Assembly (NCBI GenBank): GCA_963812945.1
Contig: CAWEXD010000008.1
Coordinates: forward strand, 1,674,001 to 1,738,000
DNA from: DASRDR01 sp963812945 [NCBI: uncultured Candidatus Rokubacteria bacterium]
Lineage (GTDB): Bacteria; Methylomirabilota; Methylomirabilia; Rokubacteriales
Direction: 5' to 3'
Length of the DNA: 64,000 nt
The number at the start of each line of letters is the position of its first letter. Position 1 is the first letter of the stretch. Made by a program: the position numbers and the translations under genes. The notes beneath the pieces were generated by a model. It made no database searches, was not told the origin of the DNA, and worked only from the letters and a program-made list of their open reading frames with translations. Positions 42,927 to 50,687 of the stretch are shown piece by piece.

Positions 42927-44495
42927 ATGACGCCGTCGGGGCCGTCGACCGCCGAGCTCGCCCGCGCCGCCCGGGAGGGGCTCGAGCTCCTCCGCACGAT
43001 CCCCGACATCCTCGAGAGCGAGGTGTTCGTCGCCGCCAACGGCCAGCTGCTCGCGCGGCTCTCGTACGCGTCGCACCTCCCCTCCAACGGGGTCGAGGAG
43101 CCCAAGTCCACCGCGTCCCACGGCATCGGTCTCCAGGTCGTGTTCCGCGGCGACGACGGCCCGCGCCTCGGATTCGGGTGCGAGCCGTCCGACCTCTCGC
43201 GAGAGGGCGTGCTCCGCGCCCTGGCCAAGGCCCGGGAAGGCGCGGTGCGCGATCCCGAGTTCGTCTCCCTGCCCCGGCCCGGCCCGGAGCGGCGGGCGCT
43301 CGAGGCCTACCACGACCCGCGGCTGCTCGATCTGGCCGACGAGGATCTCGTCGCGGCCGGCTGGCGCGTCGTCACCGGCGGGCTCCGGACGTTCGCGGCG
43401 TCCGAGCGCCTGGCCGAGCTCGCGGAGACGGAGGAGGGGCTACGCCGCATGGGCCTGCTCCTGGGCGGGGACGTCACGATCGTCCAGGAGCGAGTGGCCC
43501 TCGCGACGACGCACCTGCCGGAGGTCCAGACCGACGAGTCCACGCTGATCAGCGCGGCGACGACCGGCATGGTCGAGGCGATGGACGCGAAGGGCTCGGG
43601 CTGGTCCACGGGCACCCGGCTCGCCGAGTTCACCGACGAGGCGGGGGTGGAGGCCGCGCACGGGGCGATCCGCGCGCTGGGCGGCGAGCGCGTCCACTCG
43701 GGGCGCTTCCGGATCGTGCTCGGACCGCAGCCCGTCACGGACCTCCTCAACAACCTGGTTCTCCCCGCGCTCCACGCGTCGAGCTTCTACGCCTCGAACA
43801 CGCCGTTCCTCGGCCGCTTCGGGAAGCGCGTCGCCGCGCCGACCCTGTCGATCTACGATCACGGCGCCCTCCCGGCGTTCACGGGGTCGAAGGGCATCAC
43901 CTGCGAGGGCCTGCCGACCGGCCGGACGGATCTGGTCAAGGACGGCATCCTGACCGGGCTCCTGACCAACTGGTACGAGGCGCAGCGTCTCCTCCGGGAC
44001 CCGCAGGCGCGCGCGAAGCTCGGCGTCGACCCCGGCCAGGCGGCCGGCGGGCTCGTGGCGCGAAACGGCTTCCGCTTCGCCGCCGGCGGCGGCCGGAGCT
44101 TCGCGTCGACGCCGAGCGTCGCCGCGACCAACGTCTTCGTGGAGAGCCACGACGGGACGACGCTCGACGAGCTCTGCCGCCGGGTCGGCGACGGTCTCTA
44201 CGTGGGGCGCATCTGGTACACGTATGCGATCAACGGGCTCCAGGCCGGCGACTTCACGTGCACCGTCGTGGGCGACTCCTATCTGATCCGTAACGGACGC
44301 ATCGCGGCGCCGCTCCGGGCGAACGCGGTGCGGATCAGCGACAACATCACGAGTGTCCTGGAGGGCATCCTCGGCGTGACGACGGAGGTCAAGGGCACCA
44401 TGGTCTGGGCGGCCGACGAGGTCGTGTACGCTCCGTCGATCGCCGTTGCCGGCCTCCAGGTCGACGAGATCGCGGGCTTCGTCGAGACCCTGTAG
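42927..44495 (+). CDS. tldE: TldE (PmbA), partner subunit of TldD
   Basis: 522 residues, a paralogue of TldD without the HExxxH motif, as normal for TldE. FTDEAGVEAAHGAI, VLGPQPVTDLLNNLVLPALHAS, YDHGALPAFTGSKGI and LLTNWYEAQRL are typical, as is the C-terminal GDFTCTVVGDSYLIRNG. It supplies the substrate tunnel of the complex. What it processes in this organism is not indicated: no RiPP precursor is visible nearby. Confidence 0.92.
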   Translation: MTPSGPSTAELARAAREGLELLRTIPDILESEVFVAANGQLLARLSYASHLPSNGVEEPKSTASHGIGLQVVFRGDDGPRLGFGCEPSDLSREGVLRALAKAREGAVRDPEFVSLPRPGPERRALEAYHDPRLLDLADEDLVAAGWRVVTGGLRTFAASERLAELAETEEGLRRMGLLLGGDVTIVQERVALATTHLPEVQTDESTLISAATTGMVEAMDAKGSGWSTGTRLAEFTDEAGVEAAHGAIRALGGERVHSGRFRIVLGPQPVTDLLNNLVLPALHASSFYASNTPFLGRFGKRVAAPTLSIYDHGALPAFTGSKGITCEGLPTGRTDLVKDGILTGLLTNWYEAQRLLRDPQARAKLGVDPGQAAGGLVARNGFRFAAGGGRSFASTPSVAATNVFVESHDGTTLDELCRRVGDGLYVGRIWYTYAINGLQAGDFTCTVVGDSYLIRNGRIAAPLRANAVRISDNITSVLEGILGVTTEVKGTMVWAADEVVYAPSIAVAGLQVDEIAGFVETL

Positions 44496-44498
44496 CGG

Positions 44499-45353
44499 GT
44501 GACCGACATGAAGAGGTCCCTCGCCGGCCAGGTGGCGGTCGTGACCGGCGCCTCGTCCGGCATCGGGCTCGCCACCGCCCGGGTGCTGGCCCGGGCAGGC
44601 GCGCGGCTGGCGCTGGTGTCCCGCTCCGAGGCGCGCCTCGCGGCGACGGTCCTGCAGGTCTCCGGCGACGCGGCCGGCGGCCTGCTCCCGCTGACGTTCC
44701 CCTGTGACGTCTCGAACCCGGAGGCCGTGCGGGCCATGGCGGACGGCGTGCTTCGCGACGCCGGGACGCCGGACATCGTGGTCAACAACGCGGGCATCGG
44801 ACACTGGGGTCCGGTCGCCGACATGCCGCTCGAGCGCCTTCGCGAGGTGCTCGAGGTCAACTTCTTCGGCGCCGTGCACTGTACCCAGGCGTTCCTCCCC
44901 GCCATGCTGGCGCGCCGGCAGGGCACGATCGTGTTCGTGTCGTCCGGCTTCGGCGAGCTCCCCTTCCCGTACACGGCCGCCTACTGCGCGAGCAAGCACG
45001 CCCTGAACGGATTCGCTGGCTCGCTCCGGGCCGAGGTCGAGCCGCTGGGTGTCCGGGTGCTGCTGGTGCTGCCGGGAAGCACGCGCACGGCGTTCTTCGA
45101 GTCGAACACCTATCCCGCCGGCGTGCTGTCGCGATATCTCCTCCAGCGCGCCGTCCCGCCCGAGCGGGTGGCCCGGCGCCTGGTCCGGGGCGTGGTCCTC
45201 GGGCGACGCCGGGTGGTCGTGGGCCGGCTGACCAACGTGGGGCTCCGGCTGTTCCGCGCCCTGCCGGGAATGGAGGCCGCGTATCTCTCGTTCGTCGGCA
45301 AGCGGCTCGCGGGGCGGAGGAGCCCGGGCCAGGCGGGCGACGACGGCCCGTGA
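44499..45353 (+). CDS. Short-chain dehydrogenase
   Basis: 284 residues, GTG start 3 nt after tldE ends (an in-frame ATG is at 44508). TGASSGIG, NNAGIGHWGPV, the Ser of VFVSSGFGEL and YCASKHA give a complete classical active site. The C-terminal part (LTNVGLRLFRALPGMEAAYLSF) is the extension of the branch that includes DltE-like and retinol-type dehydrogenases. Substrate unknown. The stop overlaps the next GTG. Confidence 0.87.
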   Translation: MTDMKRSLAGQVAVVTGASSGIGLATARVLARAGARLALVSRSEARLAATVLQVSGDAAGGLLPLTFPCDVSNPEAVRAMADGVLRDAGTPDIVVNNAGIGHWGPVADMPLERLREVLEVNFFGAVHCTQAFLPAMLARRQGTIVFVSSGFGELPFPYTAAYCASKHALNGFAGSLRAEVEPLGVRVLLVLPGSTRTAFFESNTYPAGVLSRYLLQRAVPPERVARRLVRGVVLGRRRVVVGRLTNVGLRLFRALPGMEAAYLSFVGKRLAGRRSPGQAGDDGP

Positions 45354-45607
45354 CGGGGCGGAGAGGCGTCTGGCTGGCGGGAGCCGGCAGCGTGGCAGCC
45401 TTTGCGCTCGCCTTCTTCCTGCGGATGAGCGCGGCCTACGGCCCCCTGAATCTGTCTCTCGAGCCCGCCGACTGGACGGTCCTCTGGGAGCTCCTGCGAC
45501 ACGGTCAGATCGCCCCGCGCGTCGTCGGCGAGGGCGTGGTCCTCGGCGCTGCCGCGGCGGCGGTGCCCTGGGCGGTCCTGGGGCTCAGCCGCCAGCGAGG
45601 CGGGTGA
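45350..45607 (+). CDS. Small membrane protein, unknown
   Basis: 85 residues, GTG overlapping the SDR stop (GTGA), so translation is coupled. Two hydrophobic segments, VWLAGAGSVAAFALAFFL and VLGAAAAAVPWAVLGL, flank a loop with LSLEPADWTVLWELLRHGQ. I do not recognise it. A palindromic sequence (45601-45616) lies at its stop, between it and the convergent DUF362 gene 15 nt away, and may serve as terminator for both. Confidence 0.65.
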   Translation: MTGRRGVWLAGAGSVAAFALAFFLRMSAAYGPLNLSLEPADWTVLWELLRHGQIAPRVVGEGVVLGAAAAAVPWAVLGLSRQRGG

Positions 45608-45622
45608 GCTCGCCCGAGGGCG

Positions 45623-46633
45623 TCAGACCATCAGGCGCCGGAGGTCCGTCACCTCTGCCACGCCCTCGGACTGGACGTCGATCCGGTCGACACTCGTCAC
45701 GCCGAGTCCCAGCGCCACCCCGTATCGGATCTTCGGCTGGCTCCAGGGCGAGTGGTCCTGGATGGCGGGGTCCGTCCCGTGGTGACGCAGGACGGCGAGG
45801 CCCGTCACGTCCGTGGCGAGCAGATCGCGCGAGGCGATCACCAGCCGCGGGTGGACGGCGCGGCCGCTCGACGGCCCCCCCGAGACGAAGGCCGAGGTGG
45901 CGTCCAGGACGTGGAGCGACGGCGTGAAGGCCAGGCTCATCTCCGCCATGAGGTGGGCGAAGGCGTCGTACCCCTGCTCTCCCCGGATCCGGTGATAGTA
46001 GCGCCGGCTGTCCGCGTCAATCACGCCGATGAAGTTCTTCATCGCCATCGTGTACCGCGCGAGGACGTGGGTCTTCACGCAGGCCAGGTTGATCACGTGG
46101 TGCACGTCGGCCAGCATCGCCGGGATCCGGTAGCCGTTGGGCCAGTGGCGCGCCGCCGCCGGGTGGAGGTGGCGCCGCGGCAGAGCGTCGAACGCCACGA
46201 ACTCCGCGCCGTGGGCGCGCACCGCCGCTTCGAGCCCCGCGCGCTGGAGGTTGGCGACGGTGCTCTGCACGTAGAACGTCTGGTCGCCGACCACCAGGCG
46301 GCCGGGCCTCCGTTCCCGGGCCAGCGCGAGAACCGCCGAGAGGACCTCGGGGCTGGTCGTCGCCGGATGCGGGCTCGGGCAGCATATGTTGGGCTTCACG
46401 AGGACCGTCTGCCCCGGCTCGATGAAGTCGAGCCCGCCGGCCAGCCGGACGGCCGCCCGGGTCGCGGCCGTCATGGTGGCGCCGCGAGCCACGCCGACCG
46501 TTGCCTGACCAGGACCGGCCGCCTCGAGTGGCTGGACGGATCCCACGTCCACCCCGCCAAGCCCGCCAACACCGATCGCCGCCACGCGGGCGAGCCACGC
46601 CCGCCGCGACGGATTCGAATTGCCCGGAGTCAT
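45623..46633 (-). CDS. DUF362-family protein with Tat-like signal
   Basis: 336 residues from ATG 46633. The N-terminus NPSRRAWLARVAAIGVGGLGG has a twin Arg and a hydrophobic stretch, so export by Tat is likely. The body has VLVKPNICCPSPHPATTSPEV, VVGDQTF, NLACVKTHVLARYTMAMKNFIGVI and PSLHVLDA, all DUF362 features. Unlike many family members no 4Fe-4S ferredoxin motif is present. The family function is unknown. It lies 26 nt after the small exported protein of the ABC-2 operon. Confidence 0.88.
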   Translation of the reverse strand: MTPGNSNPSRRAWLARVAAIGVGGLGGVDVGSVQPLEAAGPGQATVGVARGATMTAATRAAVRLAGGLDFIEPGQTVLVKPNICCPSPHPATTSPEVLSAVLALARERRPGRLVVGDQTFYVQSTVANLQRAGLEAAVRAHGAEFVAFDALPRRHLHPAAARHWPNGYRIPAMLADVHHVINLACVKTHVLARYTMAMKNFIGVIDADSRRYYHRIRGEQGYDAFAHLMAEMSLAFTPSLHVLDATSAFVSGGPSSGRAVHPRLVIASRDLLATDVTGLAVLRHHGTDPAIQDHSPWSQPKIRYGVALGLGVTSVDRIDVQSEGVAEVTDLRRLMV

Positions 46634-46658
46634 GGGTGGCCCGCCGGCGTCGGCCTCG

Positions 46659-47060
46659 CTACGGAGCGCGGCGGGTCTCCACGATCGTGATCCGGCGGGC
46701 CACGGTCTGGCCGCCCAGGTCCACGCCTTCCACGACCACGTAGTCGCCCACCAGCACGTCCGCCAGGGACACCGGCAGCTCGCCGAAGGCGCTCCGGCCC
46801 CGCATGTCCCCGAGACGCAGGCGGGACGCCGCCACGACGGGCGTGTCCACCTCGACGAGAACCTCGTGACGCACCACCAGTCCGCGCCGGCCCAGCTCCT
46901 CGACGAACACGATCCCCCGGCCGAGATCGACCTCCACCACACGGCCCGAGTACCGCTGGAGAGCCTCGGCCCCGGCGCCCGGCGCGTGGAGCAGGGGCAT
47001 CAGCCCCGCGACGGCCGCGAGCCACGCCAGCGCTGCGAACGCTCTCGCTCGCCTGCCCAT
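46659..47060 (-). CDS. Small exported protein, unknown
   Basis: 133 residues. A signal peptide (ARAFAALAWLAAVAGLMPLL, cleavage after GAEA) is followed by a beta-rich domain: YSGRVVEVDLGRGIVFVEEL, VLVEVDTPVV, LADVLVGDYVVVEG and VARRITIVE. The pattern suggests an OB- or barrel-like fold of the DUF5666 kind, without certainty. The ATG overlaps the permease stop (TGATG), so it belongs with the ABC-2 exporter. Confidence 0.7.
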   Translation of the reverse strand: MGRRARAFAALAWLAAVAGLMPLLHAPGAGAEALQRYSGRVVEVDLGRGIVFVEELGRRGLVVRHEVLVEVDTPVVAASRLRLGDMRGRSAFGELPVSLADVLVGDYVVVEGVDLGGQTVARRITIVETRRAP

Positions 47061-47902
47061 CAGTCCGAGAGCTTCAGCAGCATCCCGGTCCGCCGCGCCC
47101 GGTGGATGGCCCACGCGAAGAGCGCATAGCCGCCCGCCACGTAGACGACGGCGAGCACGTAGCCGCGGAGGAGGGGGACCGTGAAGACCGGCGCGTACCC
47201 CAGGTGCGCGCGGAACGCCTCGAGGAAGTGGGTGAACGGCACCGCCGCGGCCACCACCTGGAGCGGCGCCGGAAGGATCGACACCGGGTAGTAGACCCCG
47301 CACAGGAGGAGCACCAGGCTGACGCCGGACCAGGCCGAGACCTCCGCCCGCAGCCCGAAGAGCATCAGGAGCGTCGACACGAGCAGCCCGACGCCGGCCG
47401 CCGAGATGAGGAGACCACCGAGGAGCGCCGCCGCCGGACCCGGGCCGTGGGCCAGGACGTTCACGCCGAACGCCCAGTGGCTCACCCCCGCCTGAAGCAC
47501 GAACACGGCGGTCCCGCGCACCAGGCCCATGAGCCACGACCCGAGCACGATGTGCCACGGCCGGATCGGCGCCACCAGCTGATGCTTGACGGATTTTGCC
47601 CACATGTCGAACAAGACGGCATATGCCACGTCCAGCTGGCACACCTGCACGGTCGAGAGCGCGAACGTCCCGACCAGCACGAAGACGATCGTCTGCGGGG
47701 TCGCCTCGAGGAACGTCGTCAGGAGACCGACGGAGAGCAGGTTCACGATCGGCCAGAAGACGATCTCGAAGACGGTGAACACGTTCCGGTGCGTCATGCG
47801 CCAGTTGCGCAGGAAGAAGGCGGACACCTTCACGAGCTCGCGCGAGAGCGGCGTGCCGTCGGACCATCCGGGCCGGACCGCCGGCGTCGCGACCATGCTC
47901 AC
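47060..47902 (-). CDS. ABC-2-type exporter permease
   Basis: 280 residues with six membrane segments and a cytoplasmic N-terminus (VKVSAFFLRNWRMTHRNVF). FEIVFWPIVNLLSVGLL, LVAPIRPWHIVLGSW (coupling helix), CGVYYPVSILPAPLQVVAAAVPFTHFLEA are of the ABC2_membrane/DrrB kind. It should form a dimer with the ATPase encoded upstream to export a lipid-linked glycan or drug. An unusual ~108-nt gap with two repeat copies separates it from the ATPase gene. Confidence 0.88.
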   Translation of the reverse strand: MSMVATPAVRPGWSDGTPLSRELVKVSAFFLRNWRMTHRNVFTVFEIVFWPIVNLLSVGLLTTFLEATPQTIVFVLVGTFALSTVQVCQLDVAYAVLFDMWAKSVKHQLVAPIRPWHIVLGSWLMGLVRGTAVFVLQAGVSHWAFGVNVLAHGPGPAAALLGGLLISAAGVGLLVSTLLMLFGLRAEVSAWSGVSLVLLLCGVYYPVSILPAPLQVVAAAVPFTHFLEAFRAHLGYAPVFTVPLLRGYVLAVVYVAGGYALFAWAIHRARRTGMLLKLSD

Positions 47903-47925
47903 TACGGTACCCTCGATCCGCGAGA

Positions 47926-47957
47926 GTTGATCGGACGGCCTTCGGCCTGGGGACTCA
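47926..47957. repeat. Dispersed 32-bp repeat, copy A
   Basis: It starts GTTGATCGGACGGCCTTCGG and ends GGGGACTCA. Copy B, 24 nt further on, is identical at 28 of 32 positions. The core GGCC-TTC-GGCC is a small hairpin. The two copies fill most of the gap between the ABC-2 permease and ATPase genes. Confidence 0.8.
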
Positions 47958-47981
47958 CCGGACTGGCCTCGCTCCGCGGGC

Positions 47982-48013
47982 GTTGATCGGACGGCTGGCG
48001 GCCTGGGGGCTCA
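47982..48013. repeat. Dispersed 32-bp repeat, copy B
   Basis: It starts GTTGATCGGACGGCTGGCGG and ends with TCA, which is the complement of the ATPase stop codon. Same unit as copy A. Confidence 0.8.
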
Positions 48014-48967
48014 TTTCGCGAGCTCGATGAACACGGACTCGAGCGTCGGCTCGGCTACCGTCACGTCGCTCACCGGGACGCCGCGCTCGTGCAGGTATCG
48101 GAAGATCTCCGGAAGACGCTTCCGCGCGTCGTCCACGACCAGTTGGACGTGGCCGGCGTCGCCGGTGCAGGCCAGCACTCCGGGCAGGCCGTCGAGGCCG
48201 CGCCACGCGTCGCCCTCGATCGCCAGCTCGACCCGGTCGCCGAGCAGGACCTCGCGCTTCAGGGTCCCGGGATCGCCGTGGGCCATGATCTCGCCGGCCC
48301 GCAGGAACACGACCTCGTCGCAGAGCTGCTCGGCTTCGCGCATGTAGTGGGTGGACAGGAGGATGGTCGTGCGCCGCGCGCGCCGCAGCGCGGCGATCTG
48401 CTCCCGGATGCGGGCCGAGATGTCGGGATCGAGCCCGACGGTCGGCTCGTCCAGGATCAGGAGCTCCGGGTCGTTCACGAAGGCCTTGGCCAGGGCGAGG
48501 CGCTGCTTGAGCCCCGTCGACAGCTCGTTGTAGGGGACCTTGGCGTGCGGCGTCAGCTCGAACTGCTCGAGGAGCGCGGCGACCCGCGCCCGGCGGCCGC
48601 CGCCGCCGATCCCGTAGCTCCGCGCGGCGACGTCGAGGATCTCGCGCGGCGTGAGGCTCCACAGGAACGACGCGCTCCCGGAGGACAGGTTGATGCGCTC
48701 GCGCACGCGATGGGCGTCCCTGGCGACGTCGAGCCCGAGGACTCGCGCCTCGCCCTCGTCCGCCAAGAGGAGCGTGGCCAGGATGGACAGGAGCGTGGTC
48801 TTGCCGGCGCCGTTCGGCCCCAGGATCCCGAAGATCGCCCCGCGGGGCACCGCGAAGGAGACGCGCCGGAGGGCGGGCTGCACCCGCCGCCGGGGCCAGC
48901 CGCTGCGGAAGGTCTTGCTGAGACCGCGGACTTCGACCGCAGGCTCGGTCGGGGTCACGCGATTCAT
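48011..48967 (-). CDS. ABC-2-type exporter ATP-binding protein
   Basis: 318 residues from ATG 48967 (a GTG at 48958 is also possible). Walker A GPNGAGKTT, signature LSTGLKQRLALA, Walker B LLILDEPTVGLDPD and the switch His in LLSTHYMREAEQLCD. The ~80-residue C-terminal domain (VPVSDVTVAEPTLESVFIEL) is that of DrrA/CcmA-like exporters. It pairs with the permease encoded downstream. It is transcribed away from the Rieske gene across only 15 nt. Confidence 0.9.
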   Translation of the reverse strand: MNRVTPTEPAVEVRGLSKTFRSGWPRRRVQPALRRVSFAVPRGAIFGILGPNGAGKTTLLSILATLLLADEGEARVLGLDVARDAHRVRERINLSSGSASFLWSLTPREILDVAARSYGIGGGGRRARVAALLEQFELTPHAKVPYNELSTGLKQRLALAKAFVNDPELLILDEPTVGLDPDISARIREQIAALRRARRTTILLSTHYMREAEQLCDEVVFLRAGEIMAHGDPGTLKREVLLGDRVELAIEGDAWRGLDGLPGVLACTGDAGHVQLVVDDARKRLPEIFRYLHERGVPVSDVTVAEPTLESVFIELAK

Positions 48968-48982
48968 CGTATCATACGGGCG

Positions 48983-49357
48983 ATGAGCGCCCCTCGCGAG
49001 TGGTCCACGGCCGTCGCCGAGGTGCCTCCCGGAGGGGCGGCCAAGTTCCGGCTGCGCTGGCGCGGGACCGACGTCGAGGGCTTCGTCGTCAACTTCGACG
49101 GTGGCTACCATGCCTACGTCAACCGCTGCGCGCACGCGGGCACCCCGCTCGACTGGTGGCCGAACGAGTTCTTCACCGACGACGGCCGCCTCCTCACCTG
49201 CGCGACGCACGGGGCGCTCTTCGAGCCGGACACCGGCCGCTGCGCGGGAGGGCCGTGCACCGGCGGGACCCTGTGGCCTCTCACGGTGCGGGTCGAGGGC
49301 GACCGGATGGTCGTGAGCGCGCGTCGGGAGGATGCGGACGAGGCCGCCGACGCCTGA
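48983..49357 (+). CDS. Rieske [2Fe-2S] protein
   Basis: 124 residues from ATG 48983. The two cluster loops are C49-A-H51 (NRCAHAGTPLD) and C73-A-T-H76 (LTCATHGALF), followed by GRCAGGPC and LWPLTVRVEGD. It is a soluble, single-domain Rieske ferredoxin without membrane anchor. It might serve an oxygenase or another redox partner; none is adjacent. TATCAT (48970-48975) ends 7 nt before the ATG, so its mRNA is probably leaderless. Confidence 0.9.
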   Translation: MSAPREWSTAVAEVPPGGAAKFRLRWRGTDVEGFVVNFDGGYHAYVNRCAHAGTPLDWWPNEFFTDDGRLLTCATHGALFEPDTGRCAGGPCTGGTLWPLTVRVEGDRMVVSARREDADEAADA

Positions 49358-49391
49358 CGGACACGGGTCGTGACGCCTGCGTGAGGCCAGG

Positions 49392-49823
49392 GTGACGGAG
49401 CGCCCGAGACCGGACGACCGGGCGGCCGTCGACGAGGCGAACGCGCGCTTCTACCGGGCCTTCGAGAGTCTCGACCTCGCGGAGATGGACGGCGTCTGGG
49501 CGCACGGCGAGCACGTCGCCTGCGTTCATCCCGGGTGGAACCGGCTCCACGGCTGGGAGGCGGTGCGCGGCTCGTGGGCCGCCATCTTCCAGAGCACGTC
49601 GGAGATGCGCTTCACCATCACGGACGTCCGCGTGGAGCTCGCCGGCGACCTGGGGTTCGTCCACTGCACGGAGAACATCCTCTCGGAGACGCGCGGCAGC
49701 CTCGCGATCACCGCCATCCTGGCGACGAACGTCTTCGAGCGCCGCGCCGGCCGGTGGCTCCTGGTCCACCACCACGCCTCCCACATCCTGGCGCCCCAGG
49801 ACCCGGGGCCGGAGGCCGCCTGA
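49392..49823 (+). CDS. NTF2-like/SnoaL-type small protein
   Basis: 143 residues, GTG start, same direction as the Rieske gene (34-nt gap). ANARFYRAFESLDLAEMDGVWAHGE (pieces: NARFYRAFESLDLAEM and VWAHG), VHPGWNRLHGWEAVRGSW and WLLVHHHASH are typical of the SgcJ/EcaC-like NTF2 branch. The cone-shaped fold binds a small hydrophobic ligand. Several His and Asp residues line the pocket region; no reaction can be named. Confidence 0.82.
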   Translation: MTERPRPDDRAAVDEANARFYRAFESLDLAEMDGVWAHGEHVACVHPGWNRLHGWEAVRGSWAAIFQSTSEMRFTITDVRVELAGDLGFVHCTENILSETRGSLAITAILATNVFERRAGRWLLVHHHASHILAPQDPGPEAA

Positions 49824-49840
49824 GGGTCCCGGCGCGCCTC

Positions 49841-50632
49841 GTGCGACCCGCCCTCGCCTCCGCCCTGGCCTTCCTGTCGAGCTGCGGCTCCCCGCTCGAG
49901 CGCGGCCTGATCTATCACCCCTCGGCGACGCTCGAAGGCACGCCGGCGCTCGTCGGGCTCGCGTTCGAGGACGTCGAGGTCACGGCCGCCGACGGCGTTC
50001 GAGTCCACGGGTGGCACCTGCCCGGGCCCGGCCGCGCGACTCTCCTCTACTGCCACGGGAACGCCGGGAACATCTCGCACCGGCTCCCGAAGCTCCGGAG
50101 CCTGCACGACCGGCTCGGCCTGTCGATCCTGATCTTCGACTATCGCGGCTACGGGCGGAGCGGGGGCACCCCCGACGAGGCCGGCACGTACGCGGACGCC
50201 CGGGCCATGCGCGCCTGGCTGCGGGGGCGGGCCCCGGGACCGGTGCTCTATCTCGGCGTCTCGCTCGGCGCGACGGTTGCCACCCAGCTCGCGGTGGAGG
50301 AGCCGCCGGGCGCCCTGGTCCTCGAATCGCCGTTCGCGTCCGTCCAGGCGATGGCCAACGCGACCCTGCCCGGAGCGGGCTGGCTCTTCCGCACGCGCTA
50401 CGACGCGCTCGCCACCATCGGCCGCGTGCGCGCTCCGGTCCTCGTGCTGCACGGCGACGCCGACGAGGTGGTCCCCTACCGGCAGGGGCGCGCGGTGTTC
50501 GAGGCCGCCTCCGAGCCCAAGATCTTCGCCACCATCCCGGGCGCCCATCACAACGACGTGCTCGAGGTCGGCGGCGAGACGTACTGGCGCGCCTGGACGG
50601 CCTTCCTCGCGGCGCACATCCCCGGGCGGTGA
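49841..50632 (+). CDS. Alpha/beta hydrolase lipoprotein
   Basis: 263 residues from GTG 49841, chosen because it gives a short signal with lipobox LSSC at about residue 15. LLYCHGNAGN forms the oxyanion loop; the nucleophile Ser is in LGVSLGATVA; the Asp lies in LHGDADEVVPY and the His in PGAHHND. It resembles Bem46/YfhR-type serine hydrolases, probably membrane-anchored on the outer side. Substrate unknown. Confidence 0.83.
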   Translation: MRPALASALAFLSSCGSPLERGLIYHPSATLEGTPALVGLAFEDVEVTAADGVRVHGWHLPGPGRATLLYCHGNAGNISHRLPKLRSLHDRLGLSILIFDYRGYGRSGGTPDEAGTYADARAMRAWLRGRAPGPVLYLGVSLGATVATQLAVEEPPGALVLESPFASVQAMANATLPGAGWLFRTRYDALATIGRVRAPVLVLHGDADEVVPYRQGRAVFEAASEPKIFATIPGAHHNDVLEVGGETYWRAWTAFLAAHIPGR

Positions 50633-50687
50633 GCCGGGTCCCGGGGCGGACGCCGCAGCGCCTTTCCTGCTGCCGTTCGGCCGGTCG

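Noticed and set aside
39470-43228. A 1252-residue open frame on the minus strand extending the RDD gene
   Set aside because: Only the last 195 residues match a family (RDD). The rest is antisense to moeA, tldD and tldE and has the His/Arg/Val-rich look of a GC-rich shadow frame.
42927-44495. TldE as a decayed TldD because the HExxxH motif is missing
   Set aside because: Absence of the zinc motif is normal for the TldE subunit.
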